Shown here one piece after another: positions 26,139 through 34,847 of a stretch of 64,000 nt of DNA. The notes beneath the pieces are model-generated. The model searched no databases. It was given only the letters and a program-made list of their open reading frames with translations, and was not told where the DNA came from. The position numbers and the translations under genes are program-made. Position 1 is the stretch's first letter, and every line of letters starts with the position of its first letter. Source of the DNA: Tistrella mobilis KA081020-065 (GTDB taxonomy: Bacteria; Pseudomonadota; Alphaproteobacteria; Tistrellales; Tistrellaceae); NCBI RefSeq assembly GCF_000264455.2, contig NC_017956.1:3206001-3270000 (forward strand). The letters run 5' to 3'.

Positions 26139-26434
26139 GCTGCCGTCGCGCAAACTCTCTCTCCCCAAAATCTCAGCATGGCTGCCCCGATCATAGCCCC
26201 GGACGAATCCGCAAGGCGAGCCTCCGGCCCGGCCACGTGCTGTCGTCCTGCCATCCTCCTGACGCGTCCGGATGATTGTCCCATTGCGCAAGCTGGTACA
26301 GTCATCGTGAGATTCCCGCAGATCGTCCCTTCATCAATCCGCCAGCCGGTGGACAATTCATGAAATACCGGTGCCCCCCATCCAGGTCATGAACCGCCGG
26401 CACCGCACGATCAAGAAACGCCACGGAGGAAACC

Positions 26435-27472
26435 ATGCAGAGACGATTGATCGCGCTGGCGCTGGCCGGCTGCGCCTGGGTTGCCATGCCCGCCGCGCTT
26501 CACGCCGCCGGGGCACCGGCCCTTGAATACACGGCGGAGATGCGCGGCCCCGCCCCGATCCCGCCGGCAGAGCAGGGATTGCAGACCATCACCGCCACGC
26601 CCTGGTTCAAGGTATCCGACGATGGGCTGCAGCTGGAGGGACCGGTCTTCGACCGGGCCGGCAACCTGATCTTCACCGAGGTCTTCGGCGGCAAGGTCTT
26701 CCGCCTGACCCCCGACAAGAGGCTCGAGACGATCCTGGGCGAGAATGCGCTGGCACCGGCAGGGCTGGCCATCCACAGGGACGGGCGGATCTTCATCGCC
26801 GGGCTCGGTGACTTCAAAGATGCGGGCTCGGTGGTGGCGATGAACCCGGACGGATCCGGGCTGACCGCCATCGTCCCCGACACGGCGGGTTTCCTGCCCG
26901 ACGATCTGGTCTTCGACGACAAGGGCGGCTTCTATTTCACCGACTTCAAGGGCACCTCCACCGATCCGACCGGCGGGGTCTACTATGTGGGACCAGAGGG
27001 CGGTGAGAAGGGCGGCGAGCCGGTGGCCGTGCTGCCGAACCTCTCGGTCGCCAATGGCGTCGGCCTGTCGCCCGACGGCAAGACGCTGTGGGTGACGGAG
27101 TTCAGCAAGGGGCTGCTGCATCGGGTGTCGCTCAGCGACGCCACCACCATCGCGCCCTTCGGGACCACGGTGCCCTATCATTTCACCGGGCCGGCCCCGG
27201 ATTCGCTGCGCACCGATGCCGACGGCAATGTCTATGTCGCCATGTACGGCCAGGGGCGGGTGCTGGTGTTCAATCCGAACGGCATGCCGATCGCCCAGAT
27301 CCTTCTGCCCGGCCGCGAGACCGGCCATAATCTCCGCTCGACCAGCATGGTGATCCGGCCCGGCACCAACGACATGTACATCCTGACCAATGACTGGAAG
27401 GCGGGCGAGGGATCGACGATCTTCCACTGCAAGGCCCTGGCCGCCGCACCGGTGGATTTCTCCCACCGCTGA
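26435..27472 (+). CDS. Exported SMP-30/gluconolactonase-family (Drp35-like) six-bladed propeller protein
   Basis: A 345-residue protein with a signal peptide (MQRRLIALALAGCAWVAMPAALHA, cut after about residue 24). The mature part is a six-bladed beta-propeller of the SMP-30/LRE family: GLQLEGPVFDRAGNLIFTEVFGGKVF supplies the metal-binding Glu near residue 68, followed by GLAIHRDGRIFIAGLGD, FLPDDLVFDDKGGFYFTDF and NGVGLSPDGKTLWVTEF (Asn and Asp ligands). Such enzymes are Ca2+-dependent lactonases acting in the periplasm. GGAGG lies seven bases before the ATG. A 296-base divergent gap separates it from the glycosylase gene; no clear operator was seen there. Substrate unknown. Confidence 0.85.
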   Translation: MQRRLIALALAGCAWVAMPAALHAAGAPALEYTAEMRGPAPIPPAEQGLQTITATPWFKVSDDGLQLEGPVFDRAGNLIFTEVFGGKVFRLTPDKRLETILGENALAPAGLAIHRDGRIFIAGLGDFKDAGSVVAMNPDGSGLTAIVPDTAGFLPDDLVFDDKGGFYFTDFKGTSTDPTGGVYYVGPEGGEKGGEPVAVLPNLSVANGVGLSPDGKTLWVTEFSKGLLHRVSLSDATTIAPFGTTVPYHFTGPAPDSLRTDADGNVYVAMYGQGRVLVFNPNGMPIAQILLPGRETGHNLRSTSMVIRPGTNDMYILTNDWKAGEGSTIFHCKALAAAPVDFSHR

Positions 27473-27567
27473 CGCGAGATCAGGTCGGGATGGCGGGTGA
27501 GCATTGCTCGTTTCACGCCGCGGTCGGGCGGCGCCATGATCGGGGAGCAAGGATTGGAGTCCCGCTC

Positions 27568-28098
27568 ATGACACTGCCCGCTTTCTCCCTCCGCCCACCA
27601 CGCCCGGCGGATGCCGCAGCGCTCGAAGCTGTGGTCTCGGACCCGGAAGTGGCCCTGCCCACCGCCGCCATCCCGCATCCCTATCCGCCGGGCGGAGCCG
27701 CGGAGCACCTGGCCGATCTCGCCCGTCGCGGCGCCGCCGGCCGGGAGATCGCCGTCGCCATCATCGATGGCCCCGATCCCGAGACGGGCAGCCTTATCGG
27801 CATGGTCACGCTGCGCCTCGATGGCGAGGGCGGCGCCGCCCTCGGCTATGTACTGGGGCGGGCCTGGTGGGGGCGCGGCCTGATGACCGAAGCCGTCCGC
27901 CGGGTTCTGCTCCTCGCCCGCGACCACCCGGAGATCGCCCGGATCGAGGCCGATGTGATGGTGTCCAACACCCGCTCCGCCGCCGTCCTCACCCGCCTCG
28001 GCTTCACCGAAACCGGCCGGGCCCGGGCAGCGTTTCCGGCACGGGGGCGGGAGGTGGAGGTCAGGCAGTTCCTGCTGAACCTCGGCAATCCTGTCTGA
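27568..28098 (+). CDS. GNAT N-acetyltransferase, RimJ/RimL-like
   Basis: A 176-residue acetyltransferase. It begins FSLRPPRPADAAALEAVVSD, has the acetyl-CoA core ALGYVLGRAWWGRGLMTEAVRRVL (motif A with an R-G/R-G-L-M-T loop, about residues 92-115), and the RimJ-type ending VMVSNTRSAAVLTRLGFTETGRARA. It could acetylate a protein N-terminus, a ribosomal protein or a small amine or antibiotic. ATG 27568 has GGAG eight bases ahead and gives a domain-complete protein; an earlier in-frame start at 27490 lacks one. Transcribed singly, convergent with the iron-transport operon. Confidence 0.88.
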   Translation: MTLPAFSLRPPRPADAAALEAVVSDPEVALPTAAIPHPYPPGGAAEHLADLARRGAAGREIAVAIIDGPDPETGSLIGMVTLRLDGEGGAALGYVLGRAWWGRGLMTEAVRRVLLLARDHPEIARIEADVMVSNTRSAAVLTRLGFTETGRARAAFPARGREVEVRQFLLNLGNPV

Positions 28099-28190
28099 TA
28101 CCCCCGTCTGCTCGGCCCCCTCCGCTCAACGCTTTTCACCCGGCAGGATGTCCGCTTTTCTGGCCGCAAGCCGGGGGTCGGGCTGCGTCC

Positions 28191-29006
28191 TCAGGCCAAC
28201 CCCTCCACCTCCACCCTCACCCGGCCGTCATCCCGGGCATCCACCCTGGCGGCGACGCCCCAGACGTCGTGCAGGATCCGGGGGGTGACGGCCTCGGCGG
28301 GGGTGCCGAAGGCATGAAGGCGGCCCTGGCCGAGCACGGCGATGCGATGGGCCCAGCGGCAGGCGAGGTCCAGGTCGTGCAGGACCACGATCACCTGCAA
28401 GGCCCGCTCGCGTGCCAGATCTCTGACGGTGGCCATCACCCGGTACTGGTGGCGCAGGTCGAGCGCGCTGGTCGGCTCGTCCAGCAGCAGCACCCGCGGA
28501 TCGCGGACCAGCGCCTGGGCAAGCGCCGCCATCTGCCGCTGCCCGCCGGAAAGCGTGTCGAGCGGCTGCAGCGCCAGCGCGGTGATGCCCAGCCGGTCCA
28601 GAACCGCCACGGCGCGTTCGGCATCACCCTTGGGCGTGCCCGGCGGCGGATCGCCGGCAGGGCCGGCGCGCAGGGCGCCGATCACCGCATCCAGCACCGT
28701 CAGCGCCACCCGGTCGGGCAGGGCCTGGGGCATGTGGGCGACCAGCCGCGCGCGGTCTCTCGGCGTCATCGCGATCAGGTCGCGGCTGCCCAACATCGCC
28801 CGGCCGCGAACCGGCATGGCGCCCGCCAGTCCTTTGAGCAGGGTGGACTTGCCGGCCCCGTTAGGCCCGACCAGCGCCGTGATGCTGGCGGGCGGCAGGG
28901 GGCCGAGGCGGACATCATGCACCACGGGCCTGCGGCGATAGCCGGCCGAAATGCCGTCAAGCGCCAGAATCTCGCCCGCACCGTCGAAGATGCCGATATC
29001 GCGCAT
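28191..29006 (-). CDS. FecE/HmuV-type ABC transporter ATP-binding protein
   Basis: A 271-residue ATPase for a siderophore, heme or cobalamin importer. Walker A is GPNGAGKSTL (about 45-54), the signature LSGGQRQM, Walker B VLLLDEPTSALD and the switch His in VVLHDLDLACRWAHR. The loop GYRRRPVVHDV near the start and the C-terminal AEAVTPRILHDVWGV are typical of the FepC/FecE/BtuD group. Its ATG shares one base with the permease stop (TGATG). Last gene of the operon TonB receptor-DUF2218-binding protein-permease-ATPase, all on the minus strand. Confidence 0.93.
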   Translation of the reverse strand: MRDIGIFDGAGEILALDGISAGYRRRPVVHDVRLGPLPPASITALVGPNGAGKSTLLKGLAGAMPVRGRAMLGSRDLIAMTPRDRARLVAHMPQALPDRVALTVLDAVIGALRAGPAGDPPPGTPKGDAERAVAVLDRLGITALALQPLDTLSGGQRQMAALAQALVRDPRVLLLDEPTSALDLRHQYRVMATVRDLARERALQVIVVLHDLDLACRWAHRIAVLGQGRLHAFGTPAEAVTPRILHDVWGVAARVDARDDGRVRVEVEGLA

Positions 29007-30055
29007 CAGCTCCGCTCCTTGCGTCCGATGATCAGCGCCAGGAAGGCCGGAACGCCGATCAGCGCGGTCACGATGCCGACCGGGATCGTCACCCCCGGCA
29101 TCAGCAGCTTGCCGGCCAGGCTCGCCAGCGACATCACCAGCGCGCCGGCAAAGGCGCTGGCCGGCAGCAGGAAGCGGTGATCCTCTCCCAGCAGCAGCCG
29201 CGCGAGATGGGGGCCGACCAGCCCCACGAAGCCGATCGTGCCGACGAAGGCGACGGCCGTGGCGGCCAGCAGGCTGACCCGAAGCAAGGCCACGAAACGC
29301 AGCCGTGCCACGTTGAGCCCGAAGCTGAGCGCCCGTTCCTCCCCAAGGCGCAGCGCCGTCAGGGCGGGCGCCTGCACCAGCGCCCAGGGCAGGACCACCG
29401 CCACCACCAGAGCCAGGATGCCGACCTTGTTCCAGTCGGTGCGCGACAATGAGCCCATGCTCCAGAACACCAGCTGCTGCAGGGCTTCCTGGGATGCCAC
29501 GAACTGGATCATCGCGGTCAGCGCATTGAAGGCGAAGACCAGGGCGATGCCGAACAGCACCAGGGTCTCGATCCCCGCGCCACGCAGCCGGGCCAGCGCC
29601 TGAAGCGTCAGCACCGACAGGAAGGCGAAGATGAAGGCGTTGGCCGAGATGATCCAGTTGGCCGGAATGCCCGGCAGGCTGATCCCGAGCACGATCGCGA
29701 TCGAGGCGCCGAAGGCCGCCGCCGACGAAACCCCGAGGGTGAAGGGGCTGGCCAGCGGGTTGGAGAGAATGGTCTGCATCTCGGCCCCGGCCAGGGCGAG
29801 TGCGGCCCCGACCAGCACCGCCATCAGCGCCTGGGGCAGACGGACCTGGAACAGGATCACCGACTGGACGCGGCTCAGCGTTTCGGGGTCGATCAGCCCG
29901 CGGATCACGGTGCCCGGCCCCATGCCCGAGGCGCCGGTCGCGATATCGGCGATCACGGCCAGACACAGCAGAAAGCCGAGTGCCGACACGGTCGACACCC
30001 GGCGCGCCATCTGCCGGCGATGGCCGGCGAGAGCTTCAAGAGGCGTTGTGGTCAT
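29006..30055 (-). CDS. FecCD-family ABC importer permease
   Basis: A 349-residue inner-membrane permease with about nine or ten helices. FecCD hallmarks include RLPQALMAVLVGAALALAGAEMQTILSNPLASPFTLGVSSAAAFGA (about 72-117) and the ATPase-docking/closing region VGTIGFVGLVGPHLARLLLGEDHRFLLPASAFAGA (about 270-305). The homodimer forms the channel for Fe-siderophore, heme or B12. ATGA overlap joins it to the binding-protein gene and TGATG to the ATPase gene. The first two or three residues after ATG 30055 are well supported by this overlap; an ORF extending to 30172 would only be read inside the binding-protein gene. Confidence 0.92.
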   Translation of the reverse strand: MTTTPLEALAGHRRQMARRVSTVSALGFLLCLAVIADIATGASGMGPGTVIRGLIDPETLSRVQSVILFQVRLPQALMAVLVGAALALAGAEMQTILSNPLASPFTLGVSSAAAFGASIAIVLGISLPGIPANWIISANAFIFAFLSVLTLQALARLRGAGIETLVLFGIALVFAFNALTAMIQFVASQEALQQLVFWSMGSLSRTDWNKVGILALVVAVVLPWALVQAPALTALRLGEERALSFGLNVARLRFVALLRVSLLAATAVAFVGTIGFVGLVGPHLARLLLGEDHRFLLPASAFAGALVMSLASLAGKLLMPGVTIPVGIVTALIGVPAFLALIIGRKERS

Positions 30056-31179
30056 TCGGGCTTCAGGGCCACCGCATAGGAACCGTCGAGGGAAACCGGC
30101 AGGAAGCCGGTGTTGATATCCGCCAGCACGGCATCCGGGTCGAGATCGGCGAAGAGATCCGGCCGGACCCATTTCGCGATCGCCTCCACCGCCACGATGT
30201 TGAGCGGGGAATTGTAGAAGCTGTGCCAGAGCGCATAGACCCGGCCATCGCGGACGGCCGACAGATCGCCGACCACCGGACGGTGCGCCAGACGGTCGAG
30301 GCTTTCGCGGGTGACCGCCGGATCGATCCCCGCCCCCATCTGGATGCCGCCGGTCTCGGCACCACCGGCCGTGCCGGTCGCGATGTAGACCGCCGGATCC
30401 TGCGTCAGGACATATTCCGCATCAAGCTGCCCGAGCGGCCCGGGCAGCACGTCGGCGCCGATGTTGTGGCCGCCGGCAAGGTCGACGAACTCACCCAGAT
30501 TGCCCTTGCCCGGAGAACCGCAGCAGCCGCCATCCATGGTCGGGCGCATGTCCACCAGCACCTTCGGCCGGGGGGCGGTCGAGGCGGCGACCCGGCTCTT
30601 CACCAGCTCCAGCCGCGCGCGATAGAAATCGATATAGCGCGCGACCCGCTCTTCCTGGCCCAGCACCTTGCCCAGGATTTCCAGGCTCGGGATAGTGTTC
30701 TCCAGCGGCTTGCCGCGGAAGTCGATGAACACGATCGGAATGCCCGCCTCGGTCAGCCGGTCGATGACCTCCTTCGATCGCGGCGAAGGTCCGTGGCCGG
30801 CAAAGCCCAGCACCGCCAGATCGGGTGCCACCGACAGCGCCTTCTCGATCGAGAAGCTCTCCTCATTGGTGCTGCCGACCAGCGGCACCCGTTCGATCGC
30901 CGGATAGGCGGCCTTGAACCTGTCATAGGTGTCGGTGTCGAGCAGGCGCAGATCCCCCAGCCAGCCGGCCAGCACCGACACCGGATCGGGATGCACCACC
31001 GACAGGGTCACCAGATCACGCCCCTCGCCCAGCAGCAGCCGCTTTGCGGGCGCCGGAATGGTCACCTCGCGGCCGGCGACGTCGGTGACGGTGATCGGAT
31101 CGGCGACCGCCATCCCGGCGGTCGCGACGACGAGGGCGACCGCGGCGGCTGCGGCCTTGAGCTTGCGCAGAATGATCAT
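30052..31179 (-). CDS. Periplasmic iron-complex (FecB/FepB-like) binding protein
   Basis: A 375-residue type III binding protein with signal peptide KLKAAAAAVALVVATAGMAVA (cut after about residue 27). The mature start DPITVTDVAGREVTIPAPAKRLLLGEGRDL is typical of siderophore/heme binding proteins, and two alpha/beta lobes are joined by a long helix around 165-190. The unusual segment DMRPTMDGGCCGSPGKGNLGEFVDLAGGHN contains adjacent cysteines. Ligand is probably a ferric siderophore or heme, judged from the TonB receptor upstream. The gene overlaps the DUF2218 gene by four bases at its start and the permease gene by four at its end. Confidence 0.88.
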   Translation of the reverse strand: MIILRKLKAAAAAVALVVATAGMAVADPITVTDVAGREVTIPAPAKRLLLGEGRDLVTLSVVHPDPVSVLAGWLGDLRLLDTDTYDRFKAAYPAIERVPLVGSTNEESFSIEKALSVAPDLAVLGFAGHGPSPRSKEVIDRLTEAGIPIVFIDFRGKPLENTIPSLEILGKVLGQEERVARYIDFYRARLELVKSRVAASTAPRPKVLVDMRPTMDGGCCGSPGKGNLGEFVDLAGGHNIGADVLPGPLGQLDAEYVLTQDPAVYIATGTAGGAETGGIQMGAGIDPAVTRESLDRLAHRPVVGDLSAVRDGRVYALWHSFYNSPLNIVAVEAIAKWVRPDLFADLDPDAVLADINTGFLPVSLDGSYAVALKPE

Positions 31180-31469
31180 GGCCGGCGGCTCCAGGTGATG
31201 GTGAGCGGGTCCTTGAAGGCGAAGCGGTTCAGATGGTCGGCCACCACCCCGGTCAGCTGCCCGGCCGTCTCGGCATCCTCCGCCTCGACCACGATCCCGA
31301 GCCGGTCTTCCGACGCCTGCATGATGCAGCAGCTGGTCCCGGAGAACGGGATCCGTGCCGACACGGCATCAGATTCGACGGCGAAGCGGTGGCTCCAGTG
31401 TTTGGCAAGCTGGGTCATGTAACGCCGCGCCAGCGGCGTCGTGACCGAGGCCTCGAAGATCGTGGTCAT
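31176..31469 (-). CDS. DUF2218 small protein of the iron-uptake operon
   Basis: A 97-residue cytosolic protein with the DUF2218 pattern: ATTPLARRYMTQLAKHWSHRFAV near the start, then an IPFSG...CCIMQA segment, and the ending HLNRFAFKDPLTITWSR. DUF2218 genes are commonly found next to siderophore or heme uptake genes, and a role in reducing or handling imported iron complexes has been suggested from context only. ATGA overlap with the binding-protein gene downstream and 66 bases from the receptor gene upstream place it firmly in the operon. The paired Cys residues (SCCIM) could bind metal. Confidence 0.85.
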   Translation of the reverse strand: MTTIFEASVTTPLARRYMTQLAKHWSHRFAVESDAVSARIPFSGTSCCIMQASEDRLGIVVEAEDAETAGQLTGVVADHLNRFAFKDPLTITWSRRP

Positions 31470-31535
31470 GGGCTTTGCTCCTTGCCGCGGCTCCGGCCCC
31501 CGCGTCCGGGGGCCGGAGCCGTGGATGAGGGGTGA

Positions 31536-33539
31536 TCAGAAGCGCGCCGAGGCGCCGACGAACACGGTCCGGCCGCGTTCGACGAAGGCATAGGCATCGT
31601 CCGGGTCGTCGGTGCGGCTGTCGGCCACGTTCAGCACGCCGCCGCGCACCGAGAAGGTCTCGTTGATCATCCAGTCGGCGCCGAGGTCGACGACGGTATA
31701 AGGGTCGAGGGTCAGGGCTCCCGACCGCTGGCGGCCGGTATAGGTGGCACGGGTATAGGCGGTCACCTCGTCCGACACGAACCAGTCGAGCTTGCCGTTG
31801 ATCGTGTGCTTGGGCCGGTTGTCGAGCACGGCACCGGTCACCTCGTTGCGCGGATCGAGCCAGGTCCAGTTGGCCGACAGCCGGCCGAAATCCCAGAGCA
31901 TGGTGTAGGCATTGGCTTCGACGCCGCGGATGCGTGCCTCGTTGATGTTCACGGGCACGAAGACATTGCGGCCGTTCTCCTGGCCGACCGGGGTCACGCC
32001 ATTGCCGCGCGGCGTCTCGATCAGGTTCTCGATATCGTTCTGGAACAGGGTGACGGTCGCCCCCCAGGAACCGGTGTCATAGCCGGCGGAGAGTTCGTAG
32101 TTCACGCTCTCCTCGGGCTTCAGATCCGGATTGCCCTTGATGTAGCAGCTGCCGCGGCAGGACGAGGTGCGCGAATCCTCGGTCAGCTGACGCAGGGTCG
32201 GCGCCTTGAAACCGGTGGAGACGCCGCCCTTGATCGTGATCTCGCGCGTCGGTGTCCAGACGACATAGCCGCGGGGTGTGAAATGGGTGCCGAAATACTT
32301 ATCTTCATCCAGGCGACCGCCCGCGAGCAGCTTGATCTCGTCGGTCAGACGAAACTCGTCCTGAAGATAGAGCGCCTGGGCATCGGTTTCGGCCCGCCCG
32401 CTGTCGAACTCTTCCGGCGATTTGAGTTCGATCCATCGCGCCTCGGCACCCATCACCAGGGTATGGCGGTCGAGAGGCAGCGAGACATTGCCCTCGATGA
32501 CCCGGTTCTCCTGGCGGATGCTGTCTTCCGCGGTCTCGGAGGTTTCGGCATAGGCGCGGATGAAGGTGGTGCCCCAATCCCAGTCGCCTTCGTGCGACAG
32601 CCCCATGTCGCGGCGCTTCACCACCGCATCGGCATCGCCCCAGCCGCTGATATAGTACTCGCCGAAGCGGGTCTGGCGCGACTGGCCGTATTCGGCCTCG
32701 ATTGTCTGGTCGTCGTCGGGGGTCAGGGTGAACTTGACCCGGCCCTGATAATCCTCGCGGCCTTCGAGCGTGGCGAGATCGGACCGGTTCACGACCGTGC
32801 CGTTCGGACGGATGACCGGGTTGCCGCTGCCGTCGGTGACCGCGCCACCATCCAGCCCGTTCCAGATCTCCCGGCGATCGAAGGTGCCGGTGACGGTGAC
32901 GGCGAGCTTTTCGTCGACCAGCGGCCCCGACAGGAAGAAGCTGGTCCGGGCTTCGGTACCCCGGTCGCCCTCGGTCGGCATGTCGAAGCCCAGATCGACG
33001 CTGCCGGTCCAGTGCCGTGCGGCCGGCTTCGTGATGATGTTCACCACGCCGCCCATGGCTTCGGAGCCGTAGAGGGCCGACATGCCGCCCCGGACCACCT
33101 CGATCCGGTCGATGGCGGCGACCGGGATGGCGCCGATGTCGAAATCATTGTGGCGGAAAACGGATTCGGTCGAATTGACCCGCTTACCGTCGAGCAGCAT
33201 CAGGGTGAAGGACGGGTCCATACCGCGAATGCTGATCTGCCGGCGCCCCTGGCTGCCGGCGGTCAGGCTGATGCCGGGAATGTCGCGGATCGCCTCGGTC
33301 AGGTCCGAGACCGGATAGGCCTTCAGATCCTCGCCGTCGACCACGGTCACCGAGGCCGGCGCGGTGCGCGCCTCTTCTTCGGTGCGGGTGGCGGAGACCA
33401 CCATCTGGTCCAGCTCCACCGCCCTCCGCTCCTGCGCTTCGGCCGCCACCGACATCATCATGCCCGCCATGGCCGCCCCGGCCGTCGTGGTGGTGGTGGC
33501 GCGCCAGCGCGCGCGCCGTCCGCGGCGATCCGTCATCAT
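31536..33539 (-). CDS. TonB-dependent outer-membrane receptor (FepA/CirA-like siderophore receptor)
   Basis: A 667-residue receptor. A signal peptide ends near AAEAQE (residue about 38), followed by a TonB-box region (VELDQMVVSATRTEEE), the plug domain (VTVVDGEDLKAYPVSDLTEAIRDIPGISL to LYGSEAMGGVVNIITK) and a 22-strand barrel ending in Phe (VGASARF). A loop holds the disulfide pair CRGSC followed by the barrel motif NPDLKPEESVNYELSAG. Start 33539 has GGGAG upstream; ATG 33536 is equally possible. A TGCGAGT-A-ACTCGCA palindrome 32 bases upstream suggests Fur-type iron repression of the whole operon. The precise siderophore is unknown. Confidence 0.93.
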   Translation of the reverse strand: MMTDRRGRRARWRATTTTTAGAAMAGMMMSVAAEAQERRAVELDQMVVSATRTEEEARTAPASVTVVDGEDLKAYPVSDLTEAIRDIPGISLTAGSQGRRQISIRGMDPSFTLMLLDGKRVNSTESVFRHNDFDIGAIPVAAIDRIEVVRGGMSALYGSEAMGGVVNIITKPAARHWTGSVDLGFDMPTEGDRGTEARTSFFLSGPLVDEKLAVTVTGTFDRREIWNGLDGGAVTDGSGNPVIRPNGTVVNRSDLATLEGREDYQGRVKFTLTPDDDQTIEAEYGQSRQTRFGEYYISGWGDADAVVKRRDMGLSHEGDWDWGTTFIRAYAETSETAEDSIRQENRVIEGNVSLPLDRHTLVMGAEARWIELKSPEEFDSGRAETDAQALYLQDEFRLTDEIKLLAGGRLDEDKYFGTHFTPRGYVVWTPTREITIKGGVSTGFKAPTLRQLTEDSRTSSCRGSCYIKGNPDLKPEESVNYELSAGYDTGSWGATVTLFQNDIENLIETPRGNGVTPVGQENGRNVFVPVNINEARIRGVEANAYTMLWDFGRLSANWTWLDPRNEVTGAVLDNRPKHTINGKLDWFVSDEVTAYTRATYTGRQRSGALTLDPYTVVDLGADWMINETFSVRGGVLNVADSRTDDPDDAYAFVERGRTVFVGASARF

Positions 33540-33570
33540 CCCACTCCCGTGCAAGGGTTTACTCAAACTT

Positions 33571-33585
33571 TGCGAGTAACTCGCA
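33571..33585 (-). promoter_or_regulatory. Perfect 7-1-7 palindrome, candidate Fur-type iron box
   Basis: TGCGAGT (33571-33577), A, ACTCGCA (33579-33585). The 7-1-7 symmetry and TGCRA...YGCA ends match the kind of box used by alphaproteobacterial Fur/Mur proteins (recalled family knowledge, not searched). It lies 32-46 bases upstream of the TonB receptor start, where it would cover the promoter of the iron-uptake operon. Confidence 0.6.
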
Positions 33586-33625
33586 CTTGCATAACGGAAA
33601 GGGAAATACGCGGTTCGGATATCGG

Positions 33626-34564
33626 TTATGCGCATGCCGGATCACCGACGGCCGCCGTTATGCGCTCAATGAGCCAATGGAGCGCCGGATCCCTGCGGGC
33701 GCGTTCATGCCAGACCAGCCAGTAGTCGAAGGTGCCGAACACGTCGGGCGCCTCGAACATCACCAGCCCGCGGGCTTCGGCGAAGCGCTTCGCAGCGCGC
33801 TCCGGCAGGATCAGCAGCGCATCCGACTGCTCGACCAGCAGCGGCGCCACCGAGAAATACGGCATCTGCACCGCCACCTGGCGCCGCTTGTCCAGGCGGC
33901 GCAGCTGGCGGGCGACATGGCTGCCGGTCAGATCGCCCAGCACCGTGATCACCACATGCGGCCAGGCAAGGCAGGCATCGATGGTGGGCGGCCGGCCGGC
34001 CATGACATCGGGGTCGCGGGTGATCGGGTGATGCTCGCGCACCAGACAGGCACGGCGTTCGGTGAACAGCCGGCGGCGATACAGCTCGGGCCGCTCGGGC
34101 GTGCGGCCGATGATCACCATGTCGAGCGCGCCGGCGGCCAGCTTCTGATGATCGTCGTCGCTCAACGGATCGACGGCGATCTCGATATTGGGGGTGGCGG
34201 CAAGCTCGCCCATCACGGGTGCCAGCACCGACAGCACGCCGTAATCGGTCGACGACACCCGGAAGCGTCGCCGATCGGTGGCGGGGTCGAAGCCGGCCGG
34301 CTTGAACAGCCGCCGGATGTCGCCAAGTGCCGCCGCGACCGGCCCCTTCAGCGCCAGCGCCCGGGGCGTGGGCACCATCTCCTTGCCGGATTTGATCAGC
34401 AGCGGGTCGCCGAACAGCTCGCGCAGCCGCGCGAGCGAGCGGCTGACCGCCGGCTGGCTGGATCGCAGCCGTTCGGCGGCACGGGTCACGCTGCCGGTCT
34501 CGATCAGCGCCGAGAACACGACCAGAAGGTTGAGATCGATCCGGGTGAGGTCGTCGTCGGACAT
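33626..34564 (-). CDS. LysR-family transcriptional regulator
   Basis: A 312-residue LTTR of the NodD/SyrM-like branch. The winged HTH is at residues 8-66 (DLNLLVVFSALIETGSVTRAAERLRSSQPAVSRSLARLRELFGDPLLIKSGKEMVPTPRA), followed by the periplasmic-binding-like effector domain (RFRVSSTDYGVLSVLAPVMGELAATPNIEIAVDPL). It sits upstream of the TonB receptor on the same strand with 86 bases between, so it could affect iron uptake or unrelated genes. ATG 34564 begins just before the HTH as is usual; longer readings add a low-complexity tail. Effector and targets are unknown. Confidence 0.88.
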   Translation of the reverse strand: MSDDDLTRIDLNLLVVFSALIETGSVTRAAERLRSSQPAVSRSLARLRELFGDPLLIKSGKEMVPTPRALALKGPVAAALGDIRRLFKPAGFDPATDRRRFRVSSTDYGVLSVLAPVMGELAATPNIEIAVDPLSDDDHQKLAAGALDMVIIGRTPERPELYRRRLFTERRACLVREHHPITRDPDVMAGRPPTIDACLAWPHVVITVLGDLTGSHVARQLRRLDKRRQVAVQMPYFSVAPLLVEQSDALLILPERAAKRFAEARGLVMFEAPDVFGTFDYWLVWHERARRDPALHWLIERITAAVGDPACA

Positions 34565-34759
34565 GGGTCTCGCGGCGAAGGCAGGTGCCGGCAGGCGGGC
34601 CGGCATCTCGAACCGCAAATAAGTCGCAAGTGCACCTTGAGCGCAAGCCTGCAACCATGCCCCGCGACGCTTTCGCGCGGACCCGGGTGCGGAAGGCCAC
34701 AATCGTGACGGTCCGGCGGTGACGGGTCTGCCTGCCGGTTCGGGCCCAGCCCCGGCGTT

Positions 34760-34775
34760 TACCATGTTTCAGGTA
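34760..34775 (+). promoter_or_regulatory. TACCAT-N4-CAGGTA site upstream of the response regulator (site 1 of 3)
   Basis: TACCATGTTTCAGGTA matches the two sites upstream of the secreted-protein genes in the left half and the outer GGTA. Its centre is 80 bases from ATG 34848, and about 32 bases upstream of a TAGACT -10-like hexamer (34799), a classical activator position. The conserved TACC...GGTA spacing suits a NarL/FixJ dimer, so autoregulation by the adjacent response regulator is inferred. Confidence 0.55.
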
Positions 34776-34847
34776 GAGCCAGCGCCGCCCCCCCGGCATA
34801 GACTGGCGGTGCCATTTGATCGGCGCATCGCTGTGATCGGGGAGTGA

